Made by a program: the position numbers and the translations under genes
NCBI GenBank assembly: GCA_033085395.1
Contig: JANQBS010000185.1
Coordinates: 1-64,000 of the forward strand
Length of the DNA: 64,000 nucleotides
Direction: 5' to 3'
Origin: Xanthoparmelia taractica
Lineage: Eukaryota; Ascomycota; Lecanoromycetes; Lecanorales; Parmeliaceae
Notes under the pieces: model-generated
What the model was told of the DNA's origin: nothing
The model's input: the letters and a program-made list of their open reading frames with translations, nothing else
Database searches by the model: none
In this document: one piece after another, positions 1 to 12,066 of the stretch
Position numbering within the stretch: the first letter of the stretch is position 1
Layout: each line of letters starts with the position of its first letter

Positions 1-2568
1 ATATCCCATACCTTTCGGTATGGTATTCGAAAAACTAGTCCCATACCATCAAATATACCACACCTTTCCGACCCGTATTAATTATTCTTCGTATTTCTAG
101 GTGATCGCTAAAAGATTAATTATAAACCTCTCTTAATAGCTTCGTATAAAACTCGACTAAGATCTATAATAGTTCGTTCTTAAAGAGTACTTTATTAACG
201 ATACGATATCGACTTAGCGTGTGATTATGAAGTTTAACCTAATTATAGTTTATCGCTTTACGAAATTCGTTATATATAGAGTTCTCTTTATTAGTCTTGT
301 AAATTTGTTTAAATAAATCTTCTTCGATCTCTATAACTCGAATTTAAACACGATCCGAGATGAGAATCGTTTAATATTAATATTAACTTCTTTTATTAGC
401 TTCGTTCGCTAAGATAGACGATAATATTCTTATTAGAGCGTCGGCTTTACTGTTAACTATTCTCGTATGAAAGATAATTTAAAAGTTGAATTTAGATAAG
501 ATATCTAGATAGCGGGCTTGACGGCGTGTGAGCTTCTTATTTTTTATAAAGGTTTTTAAGACCTAATAATTAGTAAACACTTAAATAGATAGCTCGATGT
601 ATTCTAGTTCTAACCGCCAGTGTTCGAAGCATCAAATAATTACTAGCAACTCTTTATTATAGATATAATAGTTATATTTCGCTAAGATTATGCTCTTACT
701 ATAGAATATTATCGAGTGAAGAATTTTATCGCCGTTATATTAAGATAAGATTTCTTTTAGCACGTAATTAGAAGTATTAATCTTAAGAATAGTCTAACGC
801 TTAGAATTAAAGTGACGTAGAACTAGAATAGTGATTATACGCTTTTTAAGATCTTCGAACGATTTAATATAGACCTCGTTTTAGATAAAGAAAGTATTTT
901 TCTTCGTGAGATTAATTAGGAATTTAATTAACTTAGAGAATTTATAAATAAAGCGCCGATAGAAGTTAATAAACTCGATAAAGTCTTAGATCTTCTTTAA
1001 ATTTATAGGGATGCTTTAATTAAGTATAATCTCGACCTTGCGAGAATTTATTCGTAGATTAGTTCCTAATATAATAACACCTAGAAACACGATTTCTTTA
1101 ATATCGAATTCGTATTTCTTAATATTAGTCTATAGATTAGTCTTTCGTAGGCGTTGAAGAACTTATTTGACGTGCTTTTGATATTTCGTCTTCGTTCGAC
1201 TATAGATAAGAATATCGTCTAAATAGACTTAATAGAAGTCGTTTAGAAAATCGAATAGAATGTTATTAATGTATTATTGAAAAGTGCTCGGTTTATTCGT
1301 CAGTCCAAAGAGTAGTACTTATAGACTTCGAGGGCTGTAATGAAGGTCGTATAATTGAGTGGCTTCTACCCCGAGATCGCACTGTTCGCGGAGCTTATTT
1401 AGAATAGTCAGGAACTCTTTAGAGTTCGTATTAGTTCACTATATCAGCTATTCTTAAGTGACTATATTTCAGGCGAAGGTGAGATCCTTAGGCGCTCGGG
1501 GAGTGTTTCTAGATAATATAGACACTCGTTGATTTAGAGTATTCTTAAGATAACGTTCTAGGTTGGGGGGCAGCGTAGGGTAGATTACGGGGTCTATTCC
1601 CGCCTAAAAACCTCTCGCGCCCTACTTCGTATCACGAGATATTTTATAAAGACTATAAATAGATCGTTAAGTGAGTAATATTATATAATATTGAGATATC
1701 GTCCGATTTTATAAGAAAGTGATAGTTTTCTTCGAACTTTTAAATAGAATTACTTTTTTATACGAAACTCGCTCGAGTCGAGATTAAAATTAATACGGTG
1801 AGAACGAACTCAGCTAAGTTCACAGTGAGTGTCTTAGATCGATTATATATAAGTAATAATTGTTTAAATGAAGTGTGCTTATAGTCGAATAGACTTTAGA
1901 GAACGCTTTATTAATGCGTGGCGTCGAGAAGTAAGTTATATAAATAATTCTTGTTAGCGTATTTGCACGACTCTAACTATTATATTAATTAATAATAAAA
2001 CGATTGAATCGTGTTAGAATTACGTTTAGAGTATATTAATAAATAGACTAATCGCGTAATTTATAGTCGCGTCGCGAAGTCGAGTGTTGAATAGGTATTG
2101 AGATTATATTACGTTGGTGTTTAATTAAGAGAGAGCACTTCGTATAATTTAAGAGCTATCTTGATTCTTGCTATAATTTCTTTAATCTCGCTTGCTTACG
2201 AGTCTTTAGTAATTTCGTATAATTTAGATCTTTTAATAGTACGTCTATATAGTTTGAGAGATATCTAAAATAATACGTATTAATGCCTTTCGAAGTCGAC
2301 TATATTATAAACGAATTCTTTTAGCTCGCACGTTCTATAAGCGTAATAAGAAGATAAGACTTAATTTAATATTAGGACTACAATTAGAATAAATTAATAA
2401 TAATATGTAACGAATAAATTAAGTCTAAGGAGAAACTATCTAGCTGGAAAGAAATATCTATGAGGAACGCCAAGGCCTATAGGGGCTAGTTCCAATTGGA
2501 AAGGAAAGCCGTAATCCCAATTGGGAAGGTAAGCCGACTTGGTGTTGCAGGCCTATATGGTCGTCACA
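1..2568 (-). mobile_element. RIP-degraded Ty3/gypsy LTR retrotransposon, truncated by window edge
   Basis: Read on the minus strand, pieces of a gypsy pol polyprotein are visible in order. A reverse transcriptase stretch FGLTNKPSTFQ lies near 1275-1312, followed by the catalytic motif VYLDDILIY at about 1204-1230. The connection motif FYRRFIYKFSKLIKFL lies near 905-965. The RNase H end KLTRRQARYLDILSKFNF lies near 483-536, followed by KADAL. The frame is interrupted by many stops (for example just before VYLDD), all in AT-rich DNA with few CpA or TpG. The integrase would lie to the left and is cut off. At 2559-2568 the minus strand reads TGTGACGACC, a plausible 5' LTR start, and the roughly 130 bases next to it (about 2440-2568) are not AT-rich. 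The domain order is clear; the LTR boundary is inferred. Confidence 0.85.
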
Positions 2569-3125
2569 CTCGTAATAGATTCTATAATACAATTGAAAAG
2601 CACCCTCACAATAGTAAAGTAAGATAATATTTTATCTACTAAATTAATATATATATATTATATATATCTCGAACTTAAAATAGAGAATTATTATTTCGAG
2701 AGAGAAACTTTTTAATAGAGATTAATAACGTTAAAGCTTAAAGTAATTCGTCGTAGCTCGATAGATCTAGAATATAGATTCGAGCGAATAATCTCGAAAT
2801 AAGAATAGAGAAGCGAATAATTATATAAATTATATAAGCGAGAAGAAAAAGAAAAAGAAAAAAGAGAATAGAAAAATATTAAATTAAAAATATTAAAAAA
2901 GATAGAAAGAATAATTAAAAAGAGCTTAAATTAAATAGATACACTCTTAAAAGCTAGCTCTAGAATCTAAAATTTAAGTCGTCGATATAATAGTTATAAA
3001 TTTATCTAAGTACTTACGAATTAATTATCTACGTGAAAGAGAAACGTAATAATTTCTCAAAAGTGAAAATTAAATAACAGCTTATCTATATAAGAGGCGC
3101 AATTATTCAGGATTATCTCTCTCTC
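2569..3125. other. AT-rich gene-free stretch
   Basis: Strongly AT-rich sequence with purine-rich runs (around 2840-2880) and no open frame. It probably belongs to the RIP-affected flank of the gypsy element, or to a further degraded repeat. Composition returns to normal at about 3130. Confidence 0.5.
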
Positions 3126-3325
3126 GCGCGACGATTATTCAAATCGCGCGATAATAGGGCGGCGCTCACCCGAGCCCCAATCGGGGTTGAGGTCGGGGCA
3201 GATTTCTGTCTTCTTGGCTTTACGAACGCGATTTCTTACATCATCAATTCTGTTACGTGACATGAGAGGGAATTGATTTCCTGCACCGTCTATCCCGCAG
3301 CGTGATATGCCTCTCACAGCCCCCA

Positions 3326-4071
3326 ATGTCGAGGCCAGCGTCCAATGGGATTACTGGCAGTCTGGGCAAGCCCTCGGGCATCAAGAAGCGAAAAGCCGAC
3401 GACGAGCTGCGGAGTGAGCAGCGACTTGCCAAAAGATTCGACTTGCTCAACCTTGGTTAGACAGATATCCCGACGGCATATGAAACATTGATCAAGAGCT
3501 AACTCATTCTACAGAACAAAATGGCAAGCTCTACCTCCCCGTCCAACATCCCCCACCGCCCGCCCGCCGACCCCCAGCCCACACAAATGGCACCAACAAC
3601 AACAACAACAACAACAACGACAACAGCGACTCAATGGCCCTCGACGACACAAAAGACAAAATCTACATCCACAACCTCGACGACGAGCTCGCGGACATGG
3701 AATCCGAGGAAGAAAAACTCGTCTTCCTGCCAGACATCGAGAAGAAGCTGGGTAAGATTCCGAAATCGGTGCTGTTGGGCGAAGGGTACCCGGGTACTGG
3801 CCACGAGGTGGTGCTGTATAGCGTTCCGTCGTCTCTGTCGGTGCCGGAGGAGCAGGATAAGGTTCGGAAGGCTATTATTGAGAGCCGGGCGAGGGCGAGG
3901 GAGAGGCAGTTGCGTGGTGCGGAGGCGGAGGCTGAGGCTGAAGCGGCTCCTGTAAGACATGGGGATGGAGGTGGAGAGGAGGGGAAGTTGAAGGGAGAGA
4001 GTGGGCTGGATGCTGCTGCGGATCAGGTCGCGGGTGTCGAGGAAGGTGAAGACGCTATGGATCTTGGATAG
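3326..4071 (+). CDS. conserved hypothetical protein, probably nuclear (228 aa)
   Basis: Two exons, 3326-3455 and 3515-4071, joined across a 59 bp GT..AG intron in phase 1, giving 229 codons including the stop. The start ATG at 3326 was chosen because it alone is in frame with exon 1, which carries the basic cluster IKKRKADDEL and then RFDLLNLE; the next exon continues QNGKLYLPVQ. A proline- and asparagine-rich linker follows (an Asn run coded by a caa/aac repeat at about 3594-3625), then the likely conserved core around LVFLPDIEKKLGKIP and an Arg/Glu/Ala-rich tail. KKRK looks like a nuclear localisation signal. I do not recognise the family and infer no function. It is the first gene after the left transposon block and shows no RIP damage. 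Confidence 0.75.
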
Positions 4072-4700
4072 TTTGGCAACGCAATGAATTCTCTTCCAGC
4101 TTGATCCCATCCACTTGTGCTCTTTGCGTAGAACGTCTTGGCAGCCATGATCGAAATCGTACATCTGAGATAGCAGCTATATGTTTGCCCCAACATGCTG
4201 CGTTACTATATATCTTTCATGTTGTACAGATAAATCTTAGTGAGCCTCGATAGATCTTTTTGATAAAATTATCTAGATTAAGAATTTTAGCCTTCTAACA
4301 AACGAAGAATCATATACAAGGGATTTAGTAGCAAATGTCCGACTTATACCCTATAGGAGCGTGAAATACTTCGATTTCAACGCCAAAGAATATGTAAAGG
4401 CTGTCTTCGCCATCACACAGCACTCCGTAAGGCGCCTCGCTAACACCATTGCAGCTCCTGCGCAGAACAACCCGTCTCGACCAGCTGCGAACCTATTTGG
4501 TGAGTGAGGTGCAAAGGCAACCTTTCTAATAAGCCCAACAGGCCAACCAGCTCGTTTGACAATGTCTGTCCGTCAGAGTCGTAGTGATGTGGATGTTGCC
4601 AATGCCGCATCTACATCTCAAGAATTCATATAAATGGTTCATGTCGTCAAGTGGCGCTAATGTCTGCGGTAGAGCATGGTAACGCCCGCCAAGTGAAGCC
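4072..4700. other. intergenic region between convergent genes
   Basis: Between the 3' ends of the plus-strand hypothetical gene and the minus-strand rhodopsin-domain gene. A moderately AT-rich stretch lies around 4200-4330. No convincing gene or RNA was seen. Confidence 0.5.
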
Positions 4701-6057
4701 CTAGCGAGGCGCGGGCTCCAAGCTCCGCCAGCTGGGGTCTCTCTGGTGATGTTCAACGTCCACCCTGGTCTTGAGTCTGATCTGGCCCATCTCCATGTCT
4801 CTTCCGTGACCATCGCTCTGGATGTCTTCCTGCGTGCCGGCTTCGATGTGGGTGGGCTCCGAGATTATTCGTTCCGAGGACGACGTTCCCTTGTGCATGG
4901 ACGGTTTGGACGAGGCCGAGCGCGAGCGATCCTTCCCGGGCAGCGAAAACATGGAGCGCACACTCGCGAAAAAGGGCCCAAGATTGCCTCCCTTCTTCAA
5001 GAGTGGGGCATAACAGGGTAGACTCGCGCAAATGACCGATGCGGAAGCTTCGATACTAGACCACATTATCATGTTCACGACGGGTGCTAGGATTCTCTAT
5101 TAGTGGGTAGAAGCTGTAGTTGAAGGGGCTAGAAAGCTTGCCGTCAAAGTTTACCGCGAAATTGCCCAGGTCATAGCTGAGCTCGATATTACCCTGCATG
5201 AAACGTACGGTATAGACCAGACGAGCGATGGAGGATACAATACAGCTAGCGCCAAAGAATCAGTCTGGGGGGTCTGAAAAGTCCGAGGGGTTTTCTTTTT
5301 TCGGTTTGAGGGACTCACAATATGCCGAGTCCGAAGATGCTGCTTGTCCCAATCCTCTGCATCGAGCTCATGTGGAGTTTTCGGATAAAAGACACGGGGA
5401 GACAGAGGATGCTGATATCAAGCACAACGTCCGTCACGCTTGAGCAAACATACATGACTGGGTAATTCGTCGTAGGCGGGCAGAAGATCCAATTGCACCA
5501 GAGCGGCCAAATTTGAAAGAAGGTCGCGAACAGAAACGAGACCAGCCAGGCGCACGTGAGAAGTATCATAATATTGACCACCACTGGGAATCGGCGAGCG
5601 GAAAAGAGTCGGCCATAGAAGCAAAGGATCGAGAGCTTTACAAAAGCTACCGCGAGGATGTACCAAAACTGCAGCACGAACAAAACCTGTTTTCTAAATT
5701 TAAGTAGTTGCAGCTTAACAGCGAGCAGACGTGTATTTCATCACGTACTTTGAGAAAGGCGATACCCTTTTCCTCACTCAACGACTCGTACGGAGCTCCA
5801 AAGCCGGCGGCGAACACGCCAGTGATGTTGGTGACGGCGAGGGCTACGGAGAAGAACTTGAAACAGAGGCATGAGCAAGACACCATTGGGCTCTGTGGGG
5901 GCATTCTCACCAACGCCGTCAAGATCATGTAGTCGTCGAGCTGGAGATAGAAAGCCTTGGGCCTGCGTACTTGGAACCGCAGTACGACGGAGAGTACAGC
6001 TAATACCATGAAAGCAGCATTTGTGGCCACCATGGCGCGAGACGCAGCGGTAAGCAT
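4701..6057 (-). CDS. fungal rhodopsin-domain seven-TM membrane protein (369 aa)
   Basis: Five exons: 5911-6057, 5749-5856, 5319-5686, 5155-5245 and 4701-5096. They total 1,110 bp with matching phases and canonical GT..AG ends (introns 54-73 bp). The product belongs to the large Pezizomycotina rhodopsin-domain family (PTH11-like receptors, often labelled integral membrane protein). Family hallmarks seen are the DDYMILTAL stretch after TM1-2, ALAVTNITGVFAAGFG, the charged FLK segment before FWYILAVAFVKLSIL, and WSSIEASASVICASLP in the last TM. Seven hydrophobic segments fit residues of roughly 5-290, followed by a Ser/Arg-rich cytoplasmic tail of about 80 residues. Such proteins sense surface or chemical cues in some plant pathogens, but the ligand here is unknown. 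A perfect 28 bp tandem duplication lies 58 bp upstream of the ATG. Confidence 0.85.
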
Positions 6058-6114
6058 GACTAGAGAGTGTGGTTAGCAGTTGAATAGAAGAGGAATCAAA
6101 AGATTTTGGCGAAT

Positions 6115-6170
6115 AGTGGCAAGTCTTTGGAGATTGAATGAAAGTGGCAAGTCTTTGGAGATTGAATGAA
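6115..6170. repeat. perfect tandem duplication, 2 x 28 bp
   Basis: The unit beginning AGTGGCAAGTCTTTGG occurs at 6115-6142 and again at 6143-6170 with no mismatch seen. It lies in the probable promoter or 5' UTR of the minus-strand rhodopsin-domain gene. Confidence 0.9.
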
Positions 6171-7833
6171 TCGCAAGGGGTCCGGAAACTCTATGAGAGA
6201 ACCCTTGGTTGGAAAGGGAGTCGAACTTACGTGAGGTAGTGTGAGACCGGTATATATTTAGTTAAAAGCATCCTTAATCGCTGGGCGTTCAAGCCCAGAT
6301 CGAGTTGGTCTTGTCATGCATGCGAGGAGAACGTGATCATCCCCACAATAAGTGTATCTGAAACAAATTGATAATGCATCTGACTTGCATGGAATATTCG
6401 CCGAAAATGATCATATGCAACTGCAGACCCGAAGGATTGCTATTGGTCTTCGAAAGCCTTCTTCTTGTCCCTAAGTCGAGCTGAGACGGCAAGCGTTCTC
6501 TTAGCAAGATACTTCGTACCCCGCATTTTCATCTGCAATCATCAAGCTACCTTATACATTTGTTCCTGGATCGTACAGGTACCATTTTCTATTATGCAAA
6601 CTATGAAGCACACATATACTTCCAGGCAGACCCAAGTACCGAGAACATGAAAAATCCTTCGGATAGAAAAAGCACGTGGGTCTTTAGGATTGGAAGTGGC
6701 GTGGGATGCATGCAATGCAGCAGGCAAGCCGTTTTATCCGCTGAAACCCTTAAACTTTTGTCGTTCGACTCGACTCGGCGCATGGAACCAGAAGTGCTGC
6801 TTTTCGCGGCTATACGAAATAATAATGCTTCTCAAGATGAGCGTTAGAAAATGCAGAACATGATTGATGCGGCTTTGATCAGAACTTTTAGGGTACCTGA
6901 GAAACGGCCCCGACCCCTTTTGCCCCGGGCCACTTAGCCGTATTTGAGCCCTGAGCTAGAAGTACGAAGTAACGAAGTAGAGAGAGTAGGGGTTGAATCA
7001 GGGGTTTACCTTCCCTTTCCTATGCCGTCCCCGCATTAGCGCCGAGTCTACTTGTATTCTCCGCACTCATCCGACGAGCAAACTATTGATTTCCTCATTT
7101 TGGGTTGCAAGGGAACCCCGCACGGCTTTCGAAGCTTAAGTAGGCCAGGGCACGTGCAGATTTAGAGTAAGAGTTGACTGTATTTCCCATTGCATTTAGT
7201 ATTGTTTATGGCTGTTTATTTGCCTCGAAAATTACTGGCTTCAAACCCGCAGTTAGGAGCTGAGAAGAGATGTAGATAGATTATCAAATGGTAGTACTGA
7301 AGGGATAGAGCTGTTCTCGACATACCTTCTCATCTCTCGTAATAGATAGAGAGCCACGGCGTTTCCTTGTCTTGTACGTTAGGATGATGACCGTAGAGTG
7401 CAACGGGCGATGCAACGCAATAGTTGACCCAAGATAATAAGTTTTGCAATCAATCTAAATGCCCGTAGTCTAGATACGAGCGTGACCTGACTTCTCTTTC
7501 CCTCATTCTTACATTCTTGTCAGTGCGCAGACCACCGTCAGATGTCCAATGAGCGGAATCGCCGCTATAGCTCTGCCTCACCTGTAAATATAACGGTCTG
7601 CAGGAATTGGGGTTGCAAAATGAAGATGTCGATGGGATGCCAATTGGTCGGTGAGGCATAACCTTCGTGGTGACGAGACAGGCTTGAGGGAAACTGATCG
7701 TAGGAGTGACCTAGAATTATCCACACAGCGGCTTAAAAAAGGCCTTGTTTCTGCAAAGGTAGATCTATCAGCTGTTCCTCGGCGTTCGACAGTACAGTCC
7801 TGGTCATTGCTGGTCCGGGATCCGTGTCAGCAT
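6171..7833. other. long intergenic region without a supported gene
   Basis: About 1.7 kb between the 5' end of the rhodopsin-domain gene and the 3' end of the protease gene. Only short open frames with no family resemblance were seen. Composition is normal and not RIP-like. It should hold the promoter of the rhodopsin-domain gene. Confidence 0.5.
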
Positions 7834-9527
7834 TTACGACTCGTCGAAGTCGATCCAGCAGGCGGGTGAAGAGTCGGGGCTTTCATCCTCAATCTTTCTG
7901 GGGCTCTCAAACAGACTGTCTCCTTTCCGAGGGCTAGAAGAGCGCTCATCAGATTGCTCCTTGTGCTTTTCATCGTCAGCGCTTCCGATCGTGCTCTCCG
8001 TAAAGTCTATGTTCTCTAGTCGCTGTGTTGCTAGCTGTAGTAATAGCTCCAGCTGCTTCTTCGGTAGTCCATTTATCTGATCGGCCCACTCCCCCGCATT
8101 GAGAGACAGACGTTCGTCACTAGGCTTCCGAGATCTAACAACTGGTGTAAGCTGCCTACTGGCTGTGGTTCCTGGAGGATAGACAGTAAAAGTCCTGAAG
8201 TATGGCAGCTGGTTTAGCCCTGGACTCCTAGAGACCTTGACTCTACTGCTCGCGATAGACTCGTTCCTGACTCGGATGGCTAGAAGAAAGTCTTCGAATA
8301 CGTTCCCGGCAGTTCCAATTACTGAAGCCTCATTTGGTTCTCTACCTTCTCCGCCGCAAACATGAACACCGACTATGAGTATATCAGCAACGGGAGCCGG
8401 ATTCAAGCATTGTCGGTCTACTCACTTGAACAAAGCTGGGACCGATGAGAGTTCGGAACAACGACAGATTTGCCACCCGGAATCAGCAGCACTGCAGCGC
8501 CGGATTGACCTAATCTCAAATGAGTCGAAATTCTTGTAAAGCTGATCGTCGGCTAGCTTACCCCCAGAAGTATCGATAAAGTATTCTAACATGTTCCGAT
8601 ATGCCGTAGCTAGATTCCAATTGGTGGGCAAGAAGTGGGCATACATGTACTCCCCATCGTACTTCCCATCCCCTAAATCGAGTGGGTAGCCGACGACACC
8701 GACTTTCTCTTTACGTCCAGATTCAGGTGTAGTCATGAACCGAATAGGATCAACATCCTTGAATGGGCGACTGAGCTTGATCTATGAACTCAATATTAGC
8801 GACATTAGGTGTTTTCAAATAACATTCGTGGAGAAAGAAGACCCACGAATCCAAGGTCGTATTTACGATTTAGGTCCTTGACCCATTCTGTAGGAGCTGC
8901 CACAAATTTTCCGTACCGCGATTCGAGGTGTAAGTGGTTGTTGCCGTTGTAACCAATGAACACTTTCATCGAAGTCAAACCACCCCACTTATCCTCCGAG
9001 TCGTAGATCACATGGCCTGCCGTAACGACAAGGTCTTTGGCTATCAGCCACCCAGTGCCGTGTAGTTCCATCACGGGGTCATCAGCATGATTTTGCTTGT
9101 ATTGGCCGACGAGCTTGCACACGACTGAGTGTAAAAGATAGTCGTTAGCACATGCACGAACCCTTAAAATGACCATCCCAAAAGGAAGGCGAGGCGGCTA
9201 TGACTAGAAGAATAAGGACAGAAAACGAAAAAAAAACAGGGACTTACATCGATATTTACCTCGTGGGCCAAGGTCTTCGCGCGCAACTTTCCATCTATCG
9301 TCTCTTCCTTTGACAGCCTCGCGAGGGGACTTGTTGACTTTCACACGCATGATCTTCTGCTTCTCCCCTTCGCTAGGCTTGCTCAGATCCCAGAGGCTTA
9401 CGCTTGTCGGAGTGACGCTGTTGATTGATGATGCTCGTTCGAGCCTTTTCTGCGCAACCTCTTGGGTCATTTCAGGTTCACCTTCCAAACTACCCCCCTC
9501 AGAAATGTGCGATTCCGAAGTCAACAT
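7834..9527 (-). CDS. trypsin-like serine protease, V8/glutamyl-endopeptidase type, no signal peptide (466 aa)
   Basis: Five exons: 9248-9527, 8847-9124, 8562-8781, 8426-8509 and 7834-8372, totalling 1,401 bp with consistent phases. The first intron has a perfect GCTAAC branch site before its acceptor. The catalytic triad is visible: His131 in VTAGHVIYD, Asp183 in KYDLGFIKL and Ser262 in DTSGGQSGAAV, with a later IGVHVCGG strand as in S1B proteases. The N-terminal 90 residues are polar and charged, with no signal peptide, so an intracellular enzyme is likely. A C-terminal extension of about 130 residues is Ser/Glu-rich and ends in acidic residues. Substrate unknown. In fungi, trypsin-like domains of this kind also occur as parts of NLR-associated proteins, but nothing adjacent proves such a link here. 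Start ATG at 9527 precedes exon 1 cleanly. Confidence 0.88.
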
Positions 9528-12066
9528 GATACAAGCTTGTTCTCGTATAATAAAAAGGGACTGTTTTCAATTCAACAGTGGAAAGGTGGCGACTAGAATG
9601 GGAAAAGCTGCAGGGAGAAAAATAAAGCTGAAAGAGCACCTCTATTTAACCATCACACGATTGCGAGGCTGGAATACTGCGCAGGGAATAGAATGGTAGT
9701 GGGACGCCGGTGACGTCGAAATGATTGGCAATCCTCCATCGAAGTCCTCCCTCGAAGTCCTCCACCTGATGGGCACAGTGTCACCGGTCAGGCAGGGTAA
9801 CAGCTTGAAGGGCTGTGAAACGTCCAGAATGCAGGACAATAATCAGCTTACTGCCAGATGCTTCGTGCAGCCATACTAGAATAATGGAACCGAGCTCATT
9901 TTTCTCACCGAAAGGGTACCCTGCATGCAGCCTAACGGGGAGCCTAGTCTCCAGCCTTATTTGCATGCATTTGATGCACAACGCAAGTCACATCGGAGCG
10001 TAGAGCTTCCTGCACAGCCCCCCGAGACAGAAGAGAGAAACATATATCATGGACTTGCAATGTGCGCAGAAGGTAGCCGTATCGCAAGCAAGGACGCTGA
10101 AGACCTTGTCAATGTACTTGGGAGACACCTTTTGATATGCAAGTAAGCTGGCAGGCATCAGCTCATCCATGGAATGGGGCGCAGTCAGTCCGCCACTGTA
10201 CCAGAAGCTGCTGTGGGCTTTCATATCTAGGAATGGAAGCAATCACACACGGTCACTGGCGGGGGGGCTGAAGCACGTTCAGCCCTAGAGTACAAGTTGA
10301 CCGGTCCTCTAACCGGGGCCGGGAAAATATTGTTCCAAGTCGAGATATTTAGAAGTACGTACCTCTTCACACTGGTGACAGAGCAGCTTGCACCCCTTTA
10401 AAATCCATTAGGTTTTCCCAATACTACAATTTTCGAATGAACGTTGTTGAAGGATATTTTGTATATATTAACTATTTGAATCGTGTAAATAAATACGTTT
10501 ATCCGCGAGTCCTTGATACCAAGGTTCTTCGTCGAGAATATTCTTGTAGAGAACTGCCTGCCAACAATATATTGTCTATGGGAAATCGCTATGACCAATT
10601 CTGAGAATTTGGAATGACCGAAGATGGCGGGCTCATTGGGCAACATCATACCGACCGCCAGCCAAGACATTTTGGCAGTATATACGTTGGCAGCTGGACA
10701 ATGAAAGCGAACTATATCCTCCACCTCGTCCTTCTTTGTACCTGAAGGCAACTAGCACAATCCGATGCCAAGCAGGGATTGAAATTCCACATTGTCAATG
10801 CGAAGGACTCAGGGGTTATCTGATCTGTATCATCAGCTTCTACTTAGTTACGCAATTTCTGTGCGAAATCGAGCTCCCCGTCTAAACAAACAGTCTGTAG
10901 ATTCTCCCACAGGACTACCTCCCCCCGCCCGCCCCTCTCCCCAACGCGGGCCTGAGAACACATGCTTTCTTACATGCACTTATACCCTGTTATGTCCCGC
11001 ATCTCTGTAAATAAGCAAAGTAAACCTACTCCATCGATAAAGGCCTCCCCATTTAGCCCATGAGGTCATCTGCGCGATGAGGATGATTTTCTACCAGCAA
11101 CGCCATGAGAAAGAGACTGGCGACTGAAGAAGCAAGTCTGATAGATACATCGCACTACTGTGGTTTTCTTGGCTCTGGAGCGCCATCAAGAACCGCCTAG
11201 CAAGCACAACAGTATATGGATTCAGCACAGCTGCTTGACCGCCATTCACACCCTTTACCCGATCGTTTTGCGTGTATGGGCTTGTGTGGAGAATGAAGCG
11301 TCCGCAAACGGTTGTGTGGAAGAGGAGCGGTCCAGGAGATAGAAGAGATCGTTTGACGTCTTCCCGTCACGGAGACACCGGATGGACTGCCTGACAACCT
11401 CAGCTCAGAAGCTGCGGTGAACAGCATAGCTTGCTGTAAAGACTGTGAGTAAGACCATCGTATCTTAATCGGACGTCGTGTTGTTGAACGGCGACCCTGA
11501 TCTTGATTGCTAATGCTTTTTGCAGCGGTACTCGTACATCTTCTCCGGCTCCGATGTGCTCTCTCCAGAGTATGTCTTAGTTGCGGAGACGATGAGAGAT
11601 CATCGAAACACACCCCAGATACCCCAGAGTCTTTAGTCTCGGAGGCGACGCTTACGTTGCAGACAATCCCGGTTGGATTGAAGTAATGCTTACAGCATGG
11701 CTTTGACATCGAAGAGCCTGCCACGAAGCGATTTAGGTGTTTATCGATGGCCGAGTGCATAGGCAAGGCGTTGAAAGAAGGTTGTTGTTGGCGTTAGTGG
11801 GTCTTCTTGGGACTCCAATCGCAACAGTCTGGAGGAGCGAAGTCTCTAAGCTTATTGACGCTCTTCCGTGGGCGATTCGCACAGAATAACAACACATTTA
11901 GGTCTAGTACCCTAGGTTGGCGTGACGATAAGGGGATTCGGAGCCTCAGACTATGACCTTATTTTCGGCAGCTTGCTTTGCCCATCATGCGGCGGTTCGA
12001 GTGCGAATGGATTATTCATGTTGTCTTTAATTCCAGGCCTGTCAGCAAAGTTAGTACCAAAACTGA
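9528..12066. other. long intergenic region without a supported gene
   Basis: About 2.5 kb. A run of G occurs at 10260-10268 and a modestly AT-rich patch at 10420-10560. A 189-codon minus-strand open frame at 11197-11766 does not start or splice convincingly and resembles no family I know. Nothing else was seen. Confidence 0.45.

Noticed and set aside
11197..11766. 189-codon minus-strand frame
   Set aside because: No family likeness, unusual Cys/Ser/Arg composition, and no convincing splice pattern or neighbour.
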